A stretch of DNA of 64,000 nt from Colias croceus (lineage: Eukaryota; Arthropoda; Insecta; Lepidoptera; Pieridae), in NCBI RefSeq assembly GCF_905220415.1, contig NC_059553.1, forward strand, positions 7,712,501-7,776,500. Direction: 5' to 3'. Position numbers and translations under genes: made by a program. Shown piece after piece: positions 43,524 through 55,929 of the stretch (position 1 is its first letter; every line of letters begins with the position of its first letter). The notes under the pieces are model-generated. The model was given only the letters and a program-made list of their open reading frames with translations. It made no database searches and was not told where the DNA came from.

Positions 43524-45182
43524 GATTTTTAATCTATGTAAAGAATAGGGTTTATGCAGCCATACTGCCATATTACAAACCTTATTCGCACATTCCATCC
43601 AAACCATAAATCAAGACTTGAATATGGACTTGAATCCTAGTTATATATGAAAATTAATCAAAAATAAAATTAATGTTGTTTAAGCTCCAAATTAAAAATT
43701 CGCTGCTCAGACAGACATTAACCAGTTGGTAATTAACAAACTTGCCGTCACAAAACGGTAATTGTTGAAGACTGATACTTTCTCAGTCGTACACGATACA
43801 ACCGTTTTATAGTTTTTGCAGAATATTCTAGCATTGAAGTCGCGGGTGAAACATGGCGTGAGAGTGCACAGATTAAAATCTAGAAATCGGTACTTTTAGT
43901 ATAAATCGATAATTTTTTTATACCAATGTATTTTTTACTATTTTTGAAGTAGAGATGTTTAATTGGAAGAAACAAATAACTAACATAAAGCATCAGAATG
44001 GGGGTTAAGTTTTTAGTTCCGAACCATTGAGATATAATAACTAGGTACCTATAGCTCAATGTTCCGAAACGATAGTAAAAATTAAATGACTTATTTTGAG
44101 GATTTAAAACAGCTCCACCACATCTAAGAGGACTAGTTGAATCATTATTATATTTTATTAACGTTCTTTGGAAACAAAAAACTTGTACAAAATTACAGTC
44201 TATTCTTTCAGAAGTAGCTGTATAGTATTTTATGATCTGTGATTTGTTTTTTTATTACTTATAGTACTGTCAAAAATTCCCAAACATTAGTATAATAAAA
44301 TATTTTATGTGATTCAAAAGTTGTCGTAAAGCATTTCTCAGAGATAGGAATACTAATTAGTAAATATACTAACGATAAATCTAGACGTAAGAGATAAAAT
44401 CTAGAAAGTCAACAATAAACATAATTTATAGTCCTATTATATTATAACATAATTAATAATTATGATTAAGGGTACCTATACATAATTCATGTGAAATAAA
44501 TTAAAGGACAATTCCTTTAGTTATGTAACTACCTAATAACCTAACTACATTTTGTCGCAATAAAAAATTATTTTATAGATAACTGTTAAACCTATGAGAA
44601 GCCTATGAGATTAGTTCTGTGATTATCACACTATTGTATAATACGATTGGATTTGTTTTCTCATCTCTGTACAGATAGAATAGGTAGAAGAAATTGATAA
44701 AAAGTAAGAACCATATTCACATTCTCTTATTCTTTTGAAGTAATGTTATTCAAATAATTTATGAATATTCTAATTTTATCGCGCATAATTTTTCTTTATC
44801 CAATATCTTAGAATAACTTTTTTCGAATCTCTATGTCTTAATTTAGAAATATATACCTCGTTAATATTCAAAAGGCGATAAGGTGAATAACTTTATTTAT
44901 TGCTATTTCACAAGTGGTATTGCAAATAAACAGTTATGAATTAATAATCTTCCATCAAGGAGATAGATTAGCAGGATAAAGCGATTATAAGGTGATATTA
45001 TTACTAGGAACCAGACTCTACTATGCAGCATGTCTCGCATTAATTGTAGAATGTACAACATTTCTAATGTAAGGAATAAGAATTAGGCTTCGGATAAGCC
45101 GGATAATTCGGCTTCAAGCGGTACATGTTCTCAGTTTGGGTATACCGTATATTTAGTTACTTGTAAAATAAATTATTTAGTA

Positions 45183-45425
45183 CTAGCTTTCCACCCGCAG
45201 CTTCGCCCGCGCAGTCAAAGAAAAGCCCGCATAGTTCCCGTTCCCGTGGGATTTCCGGGATAAAACCTATCCTATTTCCCGGGGTAAAAAGTAGCCTATG
45301 ACCTTTCTCGGGTATCAAAATATCTCTATACCAAATTTCATGCAAATTGGTTCAGTAGGTAGTTAAGGCGTGATTGAGTAACAGACAGACAGACAGAGTT
45401 ACTTTCGCATTTATAATATTAAAAT
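45183..45425 (-). mobile_element. Helitron-like element (B family)
   Basis: CTAG (reverse strand end) at 45183-45186, then the GC hairpin CCACCCGCAGCTTCGCCCGC, and at the far end (CAGA)n and GAGTTACTTTCGCATTTATA. It is the mirror of 40522-40748. Confidence 0.7.
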
Positions 45426-46153
45426 AAGTATGGATTATTTAGTGGGTACAATTGTCAACTAACAACTAAAATTTAACTAAAAAGTAATTCGCAACAAATT
45501 GAAGCCAACCATTTGAATTTCTCATTTCAAAAAGCTGCCGAGCGTGTTATCGTTCCTTATATTAGGAAAATTTTGTGAACACAAAAATTAACTTAATAAA
45601 AGTACAATATGATACAGAAAAATCTTGATATAATGTTTCGAAAATCCGTTATTAGTAGGTCATTGTCCAGCCAGTCACGGTTCACGCCTCCAAACTCATA
45701 TCAAACGCATCTTCTTTGTATTATTTTCATGCATATATATACCTGAATAAATCTATATTTGAATCTATTTCTTTATAAGTAGTGCTTTAAATTTGCATAC
45801 AAATTATTGATTTTAACTTTTGCTATTTAATAGATCTATTAAGTATCTGTAAATTACCTATATGAATTTAAATGATCATCACCTGGCAAAACTCATGTTT
45901 TCTTATGCAATACTATATTATATTACATATAACAATGTTATGTATAGAGAAAGTGGCTTCAATAATAACACTTATTCATGTGATACATAGTTGTGTGCCA
46001 TGAAAGTAAAAGTTGCATCAAATCGAGCTTGATTGTATTTTATTGGCTGTCGAAATAACAAGTCATACTTATAAGTTATTTTAATAATGATGACAAAACG
46101 ATTACGTACTAAACAAATTGTATTAGAGAAGGTGAATTTGCATTTTTAAATAC

Positions 46154-46312
46154 ACTAGCTAACCGCCCGCGGCTTCGCCCGCTTGGTCTAAAAGCTAATA
46201 AACTATATACTTACTAAAAATCACTCTATCTATTAAAAAAACCGCATCAAAATCCGTATACAAAGGGACATAGGGACAGAGAAAGCGACTTTGTTTTATA
46301 CTATGTAGTGAT
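46154..46312 (-). mobile_element. Helitron-like element (D family)
   Basis: Minus-strand 3' end CTAG with GCGGGCGAAGCCGCGGGCGG; far-end marker GGGACAGAGAAAGCGACTTT. An internal deletion relative to 49858 is visible. Confidence 0.65.
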
Positions 46313-47479
46313 AATATGTACGTTGGTAAACTTCCTTATTTATTATATTGTTACCCATAAGTATCCTATTATTCTACTGATTGTAATGGCCTAGGTACGT
46401 AATGATAGATTTTTAAATCATAATATGCAGTAATTTAAATTAGTGCATATTACGATTTTATTAATATGGACATGTAATTTAGAGCATTATGTTGACCTGG
46501 ACATTAAATTGATACACATATTACATTCAAAATTACTTATTCTCAAAACTTTCTGTTGAAAACGTTGATAATATAGATCAAAGTTTTTCGCATTCATTCA
46601 ATTACGAAAACATTTAGGTAACATCTTATATTAGGAATAGTAGCAATTCGCAAGTTTTAAACTTAGAATGCTCTAAGGTTTTAAACGTAGTTTGAACGTT
46701 GAAGTTCAACGACTATTTATTCTAAAAACCAGCCCCGGAATTGACGTTTTGTTAAACAAAAACTGGAACATCGGCAGGTGCCGTGCACCTGTCTACTGTT
46801 GTTATGTTGGGAACGTGGTGTCAGCGTTTTTATATAGCCTTATTATTCTAACTCATTTGTATTATGTAATAGTGGTAATAGCTAGGTTTTGCTAGACCGT
46901 AATAATAGGTACATAGGTATATTATTATTATCAGACAATTTCTGTAGTGTATGATCCTTTTAATATTTTGAATATTTTCTTCTTATGGTTGCTTGTTATG
47001 TATAATGGTACGGATATAAAACTGATGTAAAGTACATACCTACAAATCAATAATAATATGATATAAATCATAAAACTAAAATTTATGGTACCATAATACT
47101 GAACTATGTGTACCAGTTAATAGGGCTATGTAAGATAAATATTTGTACACCCAAGTCAACATTTAAATGGATCGTAGCACACCCACAATATGTATACATA
47201 CTTATAATTATTTTTTATTACATTAACACTTTTTAAGCTATTCGATAGTCTATTTATCGAGGAAGGCTCCAATTATATCATGCTAAGGGGCGTGGTTGGT
47301 GGCAACTGGCAACGATGCGATGGAAAATATAGTTCCCAAAATTTATTTCTTTTGCAGCTGATGAAGTGGCGCCTAGTGTCAGCTACTTTAGTACTGCAGT
47401 GTTCTTTCCGTATATCTATACATACTTATATTTAATTAAGTTCCCATAAGTATGGTAAATACGTATCATTTCATTTTTC

Positions 47480-47515
47480 GTTCATTCATTCATTCATTTC
47501 ATTCATTCATTCATT
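47480..47515. repeat. (TTCA)n microsatellite
   Basis: Eight-odd tetranucleotide repeats of TTCA with one interruption. Confidence 0.8.
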
Positions 47516-47852
47516 AAATACGTATTTCGTAGCTCTACTATACATGTAGGTAACAACTAACAAGTAGTTACTTAATTAAACGTGTCTATTTGACAAGCAA
47601 ATACGTAATGACTGAGTTATGACATTAAATTTTAATGAATGTAAATGTTGTGAGATGAACGCTCGCATAACATTTTAAATCTAATATAGGTACTTTTTAT
47701 TTCCGCACTTATTTATATGGCTCAATATTCTTCGTAGGTGACGTAAGTACTTATTAGGTACATAGGTAGGTATATACCCACCCACATAATATTTGATTTC
47801 CTTCAGCTTCACCACAAAAACGTAAGGTTGGTCATGCAATTAAATATTTACT

Positions 47853-48112
47853 GGGTTCCGTACCGAAACGGTAAATCGGGACCCTATACTGAGACTTCGT
47901 TGTCTGTCTGTCTGCCTCCAGGCTGTATCTCATAAAACGTGATAGGTAGAATGCTGAAATTTTCACAAATGATGTATTTCCGTTGCCGCTATAAAAACAA
48001 ATATTATGTACTAAAAATTAAAAAATATATATTATTTATGTATAATAAGGAGGGGTCCCCATATTACGTAACCCTTCGTGCGCGAGTCCGACTCGCACTT
48101 GGTTGGTTTTTT
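47853..48112 (+). repeat. GGTTCCGTACC-family repeat, monomer
   Basis: It starts GGGTTCCGTACCGAAACGGT, contains AGGCTGTATCTCATAAAACG and TTTCCGTTGCCGCTATAAAA, and ends TGCGCGAGTCCGACTCGCAC followed by TTGGTTGG and a T-run. Related by its ends to 31527-32238, but the body is different. Confidence 0.65.
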
Positions 48113-48446
48113 AGTTTTATTTCTTTATTCATAACAAAATGTAAAATCATGCCAACAAAACCTTTTCGGAGAAAATAACATTTTATTCGTGAAATATCCA
48201 AAAACGTGTTAGGACCAGGGCTCGGAACCGGTTTGAAAAGAGCGGTTAATTTAGATTATATACCGGTAAATATATCGTTCCTTCATTTACCGGTTAAACA
48301 AGTGAACTGTTTATAAGTAACCCAAATGATTAAGGTTACCGGTTACTTCTGCACAAACGGTTTTGACACCCAAATTAACCGGTTAATTCCTTTATTATTT
48401 TTGCCTCATTTTTTAACGCTTGCCACAAGATATAGTGAATCTAATA

Positions 48447-48749
48447 TCTATACATATGTATAATAAATCTGTAGAAGGGTCAATTCTGTACATTGAAAAT
48501 ATTGAAAAAATAAATACCAGGGGGTGTTACTGGATCGATACCAAACCCAAATATGTGATTAAAAAAATTTTTGTCTGTCTGTATGTTCAGGAATCACGTG
48601 AAAACTAACGGTTCGATTTCGATGAAACTTGGTATAATTATACCTTATTATCCTGGGCATAAAATAGGATACTTTTTATCCCGGAAAAATACGTAGAAAA
48701 AAATAAATCTTAATTTTTCCGCGCGGACGGAGTCGCGGGCGGAAGCTAG
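48447..48749 (+). mobile_element. Internally deleted LEP1-like Helitron
   Basis: The 5' TCTATACATATGTATAATAA and 3' GGCGGAAGCTAG|T ends match the 33804 copy, but about 150 bp (from CAGTTTTATCC to the pre-hairpin region) is missing. Nested in the hAT-like element. Confidence 0.75.
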
Positions 48750-48789
48750 TATCTAATATATCTAATATATTCTATTCTAAAATATAGTT

Positions 48790-48948
48790 TGTAAGTATAG
48801 ATGTATGGATGTATGGATGTTTAGCACACATATAGAGGGTAACTTGGATTAACACATAGGATAGTTTTTATCCCGGAAATCCCACGGGAACGGGAACTAT
48901 GCGGGTTTTCCTTTGCAAACGCGGGCGAAGCCGCGGGCGGAAATCTAG
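48790..48948 (+). mobile_element. Helitron-like element (B family)
   Basis: ACACATATAGAGGGTAACTT, CCACGGGAACGGGAACTATG and terminal GCGGGCGAAGCCGCGGGCGG then AAATCTAG|T. Nested in the hAT-like element. Its 5' end is uncertain. Confidence 0.65.
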
Positions 48949-49257
48949 TTATCAAATTCAAATCTCAAATATAAACTAAAATTGCGAACTTGAGTGCGAT
49001 TAAGAATTTTGTAACTAAATGACTTCGCAACGTCCAGGCCCGTCGAGCGAGGGTAGCGGGGGCCGAGGATCCTTATGTAACTTGGTTTTAACCGGTTAAT
49101 TTTCACCACCAAAACCAATATTAATGAAAAACCGGTATTTCGCATAAACCGGTAAAAACCGGTAAAGTGCAACCTTTAACCTAAATCAATTTCGGTTTGG
49201 GGTCAATGACCGAAACCGGTTAAGAATTTAAACCGGTTTCCGAGCCCTGGTTAGGAC

Positions 49258-52200
49258 TATTAAAAAAATAATTGATGTACACCAACGTACTAACTACTAA
49301 ACTTGGCGATATAAAAAAATTCCTTCCGAAGGGATCTTTCGAGGCCAATCACCCCATCCGCCATCGCGGCGTTGGCAAGGCCGCGCGCCATTCATAAACG
49401 GTTCACCGGAACTCGGATACTCACACTAGAATCATAGAATCGTAAACTTGGCGGAAATTGTATCATAGCCCAGTGAATTGTTACCGCTTATGGGTAGTCG
49501 ATGAAAGTAGTGGAGTATTGCGTTTTGCACTCGAAGTTTAAATCCAAACTCGTTTCTGGTGAGAAATATAAATGAGAAAATCTATGGTAAAGGTTCGTAC
49601 CTAAGTATCTGGAGACAAAAGGACAACTACTTTGGATAAGACAACAATCTATGAAGACGGAAAAGAGAATTGTATTATTAACGAGCTAGGGCCCACCTCT
49701 ACAAATAACAAAGCTGCAATAGTAAAATTATATTTCTATTCTCCTTTTCCTAGTTGACCGATTATTATCTGGAAAATAAATATATTATGTATTTGTTAAG
49801 CTCAGAGGAACTTTCATATTATGATATTAGTACAACTATGTTAACTTTATATACTTACTAGCTTACCGCCCGCAGCTTCGCCCGCTTTGTCTAAACCCTA
49901 ATAAATTATATACTAAAACCTTCCTCGTGAATCACTCTATCTATTAAAAAAACCGCATCAAAATCCGTTGCGTAGTTTTAAATATTTAAGCGTACAAAGG
50001 GACATAGGGAAATAGGGACATAGGGACAGAGAAAGCGACTTTGTTTTATACTATGTAGTGATTAAATAGCTGCAATACGCGGTACGCGAATAATTCTTTT
50101 CAGTCTACAATGCAGACTTCACATCGATGTCAAGAATCAAGCTAGCAACAATGCAATGGATATGATATGACAATTACTCGATGGAGTGTGGAAGAACAAT
50201 CCATTTGAGATCGCATTCCATTTCGAGTTGAACGACCATCCGTATTCTGTCACTGAGTTGTGAATTATAATATCTTTTATCATTAAAAGTTCTATTAAAG
50301 TATCTCTTGATCATGTCCTGTCTAAATTGAATGTTATAATGGGAACTATTTTATTCCACTGAATATTAATACCTATACGCACCTATGTACCTATTTTGTT
50401 GAATTAGTTTGTAGTTGAAAGACAGTTTCTTTCATTTTTCAGGTCCAATGTGTAACGTTATTTTTGAATGAAGATAATATTCGATATTATAATTAATTGC
50501 AAAAGACAAAATCTGTGTCGTGGTAAAATTACAATCTCAACAATTTTATAAACTGGGTTATTCGCACGATAAACACCTACCTGTGCGGCCTGTGCCTATA
50601 CTTAGTCAACTAATAAAAAGGAATTTCAAAAAATAACAGGCTTTAAGTATTTAGTACTGTTAGAATATGCCTACGTACCTATTGTACTTGAAGACGAGTA
50701 CCGGTGTTATGAGAAAGCAGGGACAGGTTTGTGCACTCTCCATCAACATTTTAACTGATGTCGAGTTTCGCTACTTGCTCGTACAATGTACAGGGTATAT
50801 ATTTTAGCAGTACCTGTACATGAGTTGAAACCGTAATCATCTTTAGGTTGTTATACGATATACCTAGAATTTTGTGAATTTTATTTATATTCCTGAAGGT
50901 AAAAACTTCGATTTAATCAAACTGTTATGGTGATACTTCTACACTTTACTATTGTATTTACATTACTTACACAGATTTGAACAATTAAAAATTTATAACA
51001 TCATTTTACCCTAAACTCATTGCTAAACTTAATTTTACTCTAAACACATCATCATTTCGTTAATTTACTTATTTCTAAGAAATTTGTAAATATAAAACAC
51101 CGTAAAAACTTGTAAGCAATACAACTCTTTTTGTTTTGGTCTCAATTTCAAACTTCTCCACTTGAACTGTATAAACAAAATTAGTTTTTGTTAAAGTCTA
51201 GCGAAACAAAATTGTGTCGTGTCTATCAATACGTTCCGCCAATTTGCAATCAAACCAAAAAGTCCAAAACAACGAAGTTATTTGCTTGCGTCATATTTAA
51301 TCTGTGGAAGAGAACTTGATGGCGCGGAAGTTTTCGCGCCTCAAGGTCGAAATGTATTGTTTCTTAAATATCTGACGTCTAATTCAACTGTTCCATGAAT
51401 GAAACAATACGAGACTTGAAACTTCGTCTTTTGTTCGGTTTAGTTTTGTTTGCGTTTATTTGCAGTTGATACTCGATAGCAAGTCGATAGCTATGGTATG
51501 CACTATGCAGACTTACATACCCTACCATTCTTTATTAAAAGCTTGAAAATTTAATACCTACATTATAAATTTTATAACAATAAAAGGGTACCTAATTATT
51601 GTTTACATACTTGAATATAATTCACGTATACGCCAGTCGCTAACCGTGCATAGTTGGAATGGTAATAAAGCATTTTATTTCGATGAGATAGCAATTAACC
51701 ACTCGTTGTCTGTAAGTAAACAATTTCTTTTCATCTGTTTTATAGTTTATAATCACAGAACAATTAAAAACGTCGCGATTTCTATTTAAATTTTCTTCCT
51801 ATAACGATAGATTTTACGCAACACATGCGTAGACAATGTGATAAATGTGTGCGTGCTGAAGAAGTGATAATTATCGGAGATTGATGACGACACTGCATCC
51901 GATCTGACTTGCTGATGTATTGGCCTTGTTCAGGACTTTAGCTCATTAAGCGTACAGTTTTAAATACAGCTACAAAAATAGATATTGTACTTGGTACAAA
52001 ACAAAACTTGGCAAGATAAAAAAATAATATACTTACATATATATTTATACCAACATAGGTACCTTCAAGGTTAATAAATTAGCAATATTCTGCACGGACA
52101 TAACTGAATTACTTACGAATTACATTATTAAAAATAAACTAATTTTTACACCAATTTTCCACACTGATTATTTTTTTATTATTAATTTATTACACATATT

Positions 52201-52690
52201 ATCATTACATATATTTATCAGTTAAAGACACATTTTAAAGTTATATATAATATATACAAATGTATTTTTTACATACTTAATTTCCTGATTTAAAAAATAC
52301 ACTTTTCCGACCAACATTTTCTCATTGTCTGTCATAATTCGTCACACCAACGTTGCATTCCCGACTTTCCCACCAGATATATAATATTATCTACATACAA
52401 ACTAAACAATTTTCCTTATATTTACGATACAAGTGCCATTGAGCTGCGAAAATATCCGTTATTCCTCATAAACATGGTTTATGTTGTTGATGTATGTCGA
52501 TATTTGAATACTAAAGAAAAACTACGATTCCTCGGTCTGTATAGAACGTCCTGTTAGATGATTGGAGCGTAACTGTATTTCTAATTCGATTGGTTATGTT
52601 CTAATGCTCTAACCACAGCGCAAATTGTGGCCTAATATTCAATAATATGTATCTAAATCATGGAGAAGGTATGCAATCGGCAAAGCAAGA
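49258..52690. other. Gene-free stretch
   Basis: No exon or RNA gene recognised. It contains a D-family Helitron at 49858-50063 and is otherwise AT-rich. Confidence 0.5.
49858..50063 (-). mobile_element. Helitron-like element (D family)
   Basis: CTAG at 49858-49861 followed by CTTACCGCCCGCAGCTTCGC. It carries AAATCCGTTGCGTAGTTTTA and ends GACAGAGAAAGCGACTTTGT. Confidence 0.65.
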
Positions 52691-54936
52691 TATATATGTT
52701 ACAGTCAAAACCCTGAACCAGTCAATAACGTTATTGACCGGTAAAATCAGTTAATAAGGATATTGACTAAGGGCGTCGGTTAATATCCTTATTAACTGAT
52801 TTTATCTGATTAAACCAGTTAATAACGTTATTGACTAAGGGCATCGGTCAATATCCTTATTAACTGATTTTAAGTCGAGACATCTAGTCAATATAGGTTT
52901 TAACCGACGTGCCCAGTCAAAACTCATAAAAAGTTAAGGACGTTAGTGAAATAATTATACTAGAAAATCATTTTAAAGTGCATATTTAAGAGTTTTATGT
53001 TTTATTAATTAATTCGGGGTATTGTTTGTAAACTGCAACCGCGCGAGAATACGTGCCCCAAAATATTTTTGAAGATGGCAATTGTGTTTTAATAACAACT
53101 TGGTTTCCCCCCGCAGCTTCGCCCGCGCAGTCAAAGAAAAACCGCATAGTTCCCGTTCCCGTGGGATTTCCGGGATTGCGTTAGTTTCTGATTTGATGGA
53201 GTGACCTGCAGGAGTACTTTGAAGACTGCTACTGGATCTAATAGACGAATAGAGCTAGGAATGCCGAGTTTGGGCTCGTTTTGTTAGTTATGTCGAGACC
53301 TTACCTCCGGACTTGATGGAGTGACCTGCAGGAGTACTTCGAAGACTGCTACTGGATCTAATAGACGAGTAGAGCTAGGAATGCCGAGTTTGGGCTCGTT
53401 TTGTTAGTTATGTCGAGACCTTACCTCCGGACTTGATGGAGTGACCTGCAGGTGTACTTCGAAGACTGCTACTGGAACTAATAGACGAGTAGAGCTAGGT
53501 GTGCCGAGTTTGGGCTTGTTTTGTTAGTTACGTTGAGACCTTACCTCCTGAAAAGATGGAGTGACCTGCAGGTTTACTTCGAAGACTGCTACTGGAACTA
53601 ATAGACGAGTAGAGTTATGTGTGCCGAGTTTGGGCTCGTTTTGTTAGTTACGTTGAGACCTTACCTCCGGAATTGATGGAATGACCTGCAGGTGTACTTC
53701 GAAGACTGCTACTGGAACTATTATATGAGTAGAGCTAGGTGTGCCGAGTTTGGGCTCGTTTTGTTAGTTATGTTGAGACCTTACCTCCGGACTTGATGGA
53801 GTGACCTGCAGGTGTACTTCGAAGACTGCTACTGGAACTAATAGACGAGTAGAGCAAGGTGTGCCGAGTTTGGGCACCTAGCTCTACTCGTCTATTAGTT
53901 CCAGTAGAAGTACACCTGCAGGTCATTCCATCAATTCCGGAGGTAAGGTCTCAACGTAACTAACAAAACGAGCCCAAACGCGGCACACATAGCTCTACTC
54001 GTCTATTAGCTCCAGTAGCAGTCTTCGAAGTAAACCTGCAGGTCACTCCATCAAGTCCGGAGGTAAGGTCTCAACGTAACTAACAAAACGAGCCCAAACT
54101 CGGCACACCTTGCTCTACTCGTCTATTAGTTCCAGTAGCAGTCTTCGTAGTACACCTGCAGGTCACTCCATCTTTTCAGGAGGTAAGGTCTCAACGTAAC
54201 TAACAAAACAAGCCCAAACTCGGCACACCTAGCTCTACTCGTCTATTAGTTCCAGTAGCAGTCTTCGAAGTACACCTGCAGGTCACTCCATCAAGTCCGG
54301 AGGTAAGGTCTCGACATAACTAACAAAACGAGCCCAAACTCGGCATTCCTAGCTCTACTCGTCTATTAGATCCAGTAGCAGTCTTCGAAGTACTCCTGCA
54401 GGTCACTCCATCAAATCAGAAACTAACGCAATCCCGGAAATCCCACGGGAACGGGAACTATGCGGTTTTTCTTTGACTGCGCGGGCGAAGCTGCGGGCGG
54501 AAAACTAGTTGTTATTAAAACACAATTGCCATCTTCAAAAATATTTTGGGGCACGTATTCTCGCGCGGTTGCAGTTTACAAACAATACCCCGAATTAATT
54601 AATAAAACATAAAACTCTTAAATATTGCACTTTAAAAACTTTTATGAACCTTTTTTAAATGATTTTCTAGTATAATTTCACTAACGTCCTTAACTTTTTA
54701 TGAGTTTTGACTGGGCACGTCGGTTAAAACCTATATTGACTAGATGCCTCGACTTAAAATCAGTTAATAACGATATTGACCGATGCCCTTAGTCAATAAC
54801 GTTATTAACTGGTTTAATCAGATAAAATCAGTTAATAAGGATATTAACCGACGCCTTTAGTCAATATCCTTATTAACTGATTTTACCGGTCAATAACGTT
54901 ATTGACTGGTTCAGGGTTTTGACTGTAACATATATA
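52691..54936. mobile_element. 2.25-kb foldback palindrome with mirrored tandem arrays
   Basis: From TATATATGTTACAGTCAAAA inward, the left arm (52691 to about 53875) is mirrored by the right arm (about 53876-54936). The outer ~230 bp holds repeated palindromic motifs (CAGTTAATAACGTTATTGAC, CAGTTAATAAGGATATTGAC). Further in are a B-family Helitron end in each arm (53108-53178, 54431-54508, opposite orientations) and then the arrays. The arms differ in length mainly by one array unit. No ORF with recognised homology. TA could be the target duplication, but the inverted similarity extends past it, so the exact ends are uncertain. It fits a foldback-type element; the superfamily is unknown. Confidence 0.75.
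53190..54420. repeat. 119-120-bp tandem repeats, six forward then five inverted copies
   Basis: Unit landmark GATGGAGTGACCTGCAGG recurs at about 53198, 53316, 53436, 53556, 53676 and 53796; its reverse complement recurs at about 53925, 54045, 54165, 54285 and 54405. Units also share GAAGACTGCTACTGGA and GAGTTTGGGCTCGTTTTG. Copies next to the centre are more diverged from those at the edges than from their mirror partners, suggesting that the arms evolve together. Confidence 0.85.
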
Positions 54937-55875
54937 CCTCCAACTTTTATGCAATTAATCGATTTTAATACTTAATGAAGAATCTTGGATTGGGAATGCC
55001 ATTCATACACTAGCAAAAAGTGGTGCCTTGGGGTTCTTAGTTTTCTTCCTAATTTCCCAAAATTAAATTTTATTAATATACTTATATATAATTAAAATAA
55101 AATAGGTACCTAATTTTATATTTGAATGATTGATATGATACCTAGACATCAATAAAATGCTGCAATCTCCGATAGACATGATAGTGCCTAGTGGTATAGT
55201 GTAGAGTGATTAACATTTTTATAATAATTTAAAGACCTGACTCATTTGTCTAAACTCTAAACGATGGATTTTAAAATTAATGATCCCAAATTGCTTTAAA
55301 AAAGCGTACTAATTTTAATGAATAAATTTACTCATGTCGAATTGGAGATAGATGCGAATTAACAAAAAATACCTCATAATAATTTGCATATCAACGCCTC
55401 TAACTGTTACAAATGTTGAGTAAGTCGATTTAATTATTATGAATCATATTAAACGCGCACTTACTGCTCAATACCTGTTCCACAATCTATTTAAAACGGT
55501 ATATGTATTGATCAACGACTCATTGATACTTTATAGATAGGCACATGTTATAAATGATAGTAAACAGATAGTATATATCTCAGAAGCAGTCTTTAATTTT
55601 TTCTTGTACATCCGTGAAGTTGCTTCAAGTGTTTTCACACTATACCTATTTGATTGAAGCGAAGTATCATCAGCGTTTTTGTAGAATATTATTTAACTAT
55701 ATTTTAGTAGTAGGCGTGATACTAACGTAACCTTAATTATTATGATCATAATATGGACTTCATTTTAAGTAGGTAACGTAATAAATAATAATACAAGACT
55801 AGTTCAATGTAATTGCAGCCTGATTGGAAACGCTTCATTGCTTTTAAAATCAGTGTCAGTCAACAGTGTTATTAA
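54937..55875. other. AT-rich spacer between two inverted-repeat elements
   Basis: No feature recognised apart from the first copy of the TTATTAA target site at 55869-55875. Confidence 0.4.
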
Positions 55876-55929
55876 CACCGGAAGGAAGTTAGCGCGGAAA
55901 GTTTTTTTTTTATTATTATTAATATCTCA

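Larger units (their letters stand above)
41001..47852. other. Gene-free AT-rich stretch
   Basis: No coding exon, tRNA or conserved domain recognised on either strand. Annotated separately are Helitron-like elements at 43410-43523, 45183-45425 and 46154-46312, and a (TTCA)n microsatellite at 47480-47515. A decayed C-family Helitron piece lies near 47240-47295. Probably intronic if the 5'UTR exon at 39.6 kb belongs to Rab23. Confidence 0.5.
48216..49249. mobile_element. Non-autonomous hAT-like element with 8-bp target duplication
   Basis: Termini CAGGGCTCGGAACCGGTTT and the reverse complement of AAACCGGTTTCCGAGCCCTG are inverted repeats starting with the hAT-typical CAGGG. GTTAGGAC flanks both ends (48208-48215 and 49250-49257), a perfect 8-bp duplication. 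The body is studded with AACCGGTT-like motifs, possibly subterminal transposase sites. Two Helitrons (48447-48749, 48790-48948) are nested inside. There is no transposase. Without the Helitrons the element would be about 570 bp. Confidence 0.85.

Noticed and set aside
48420..48608. SVEGSILYIENIEKINTRGC frame, also at 62772-62972
   Set aside because: Recurs in every LEP1-like Helitron copy and lacks Rep/helicase motifs; noncoding repeat.
52700..54930. CRISPR-like array
   Set aside because: Units are contiguous 119-120-bp tandem repeats without spacers, in a eukaryotic genome.
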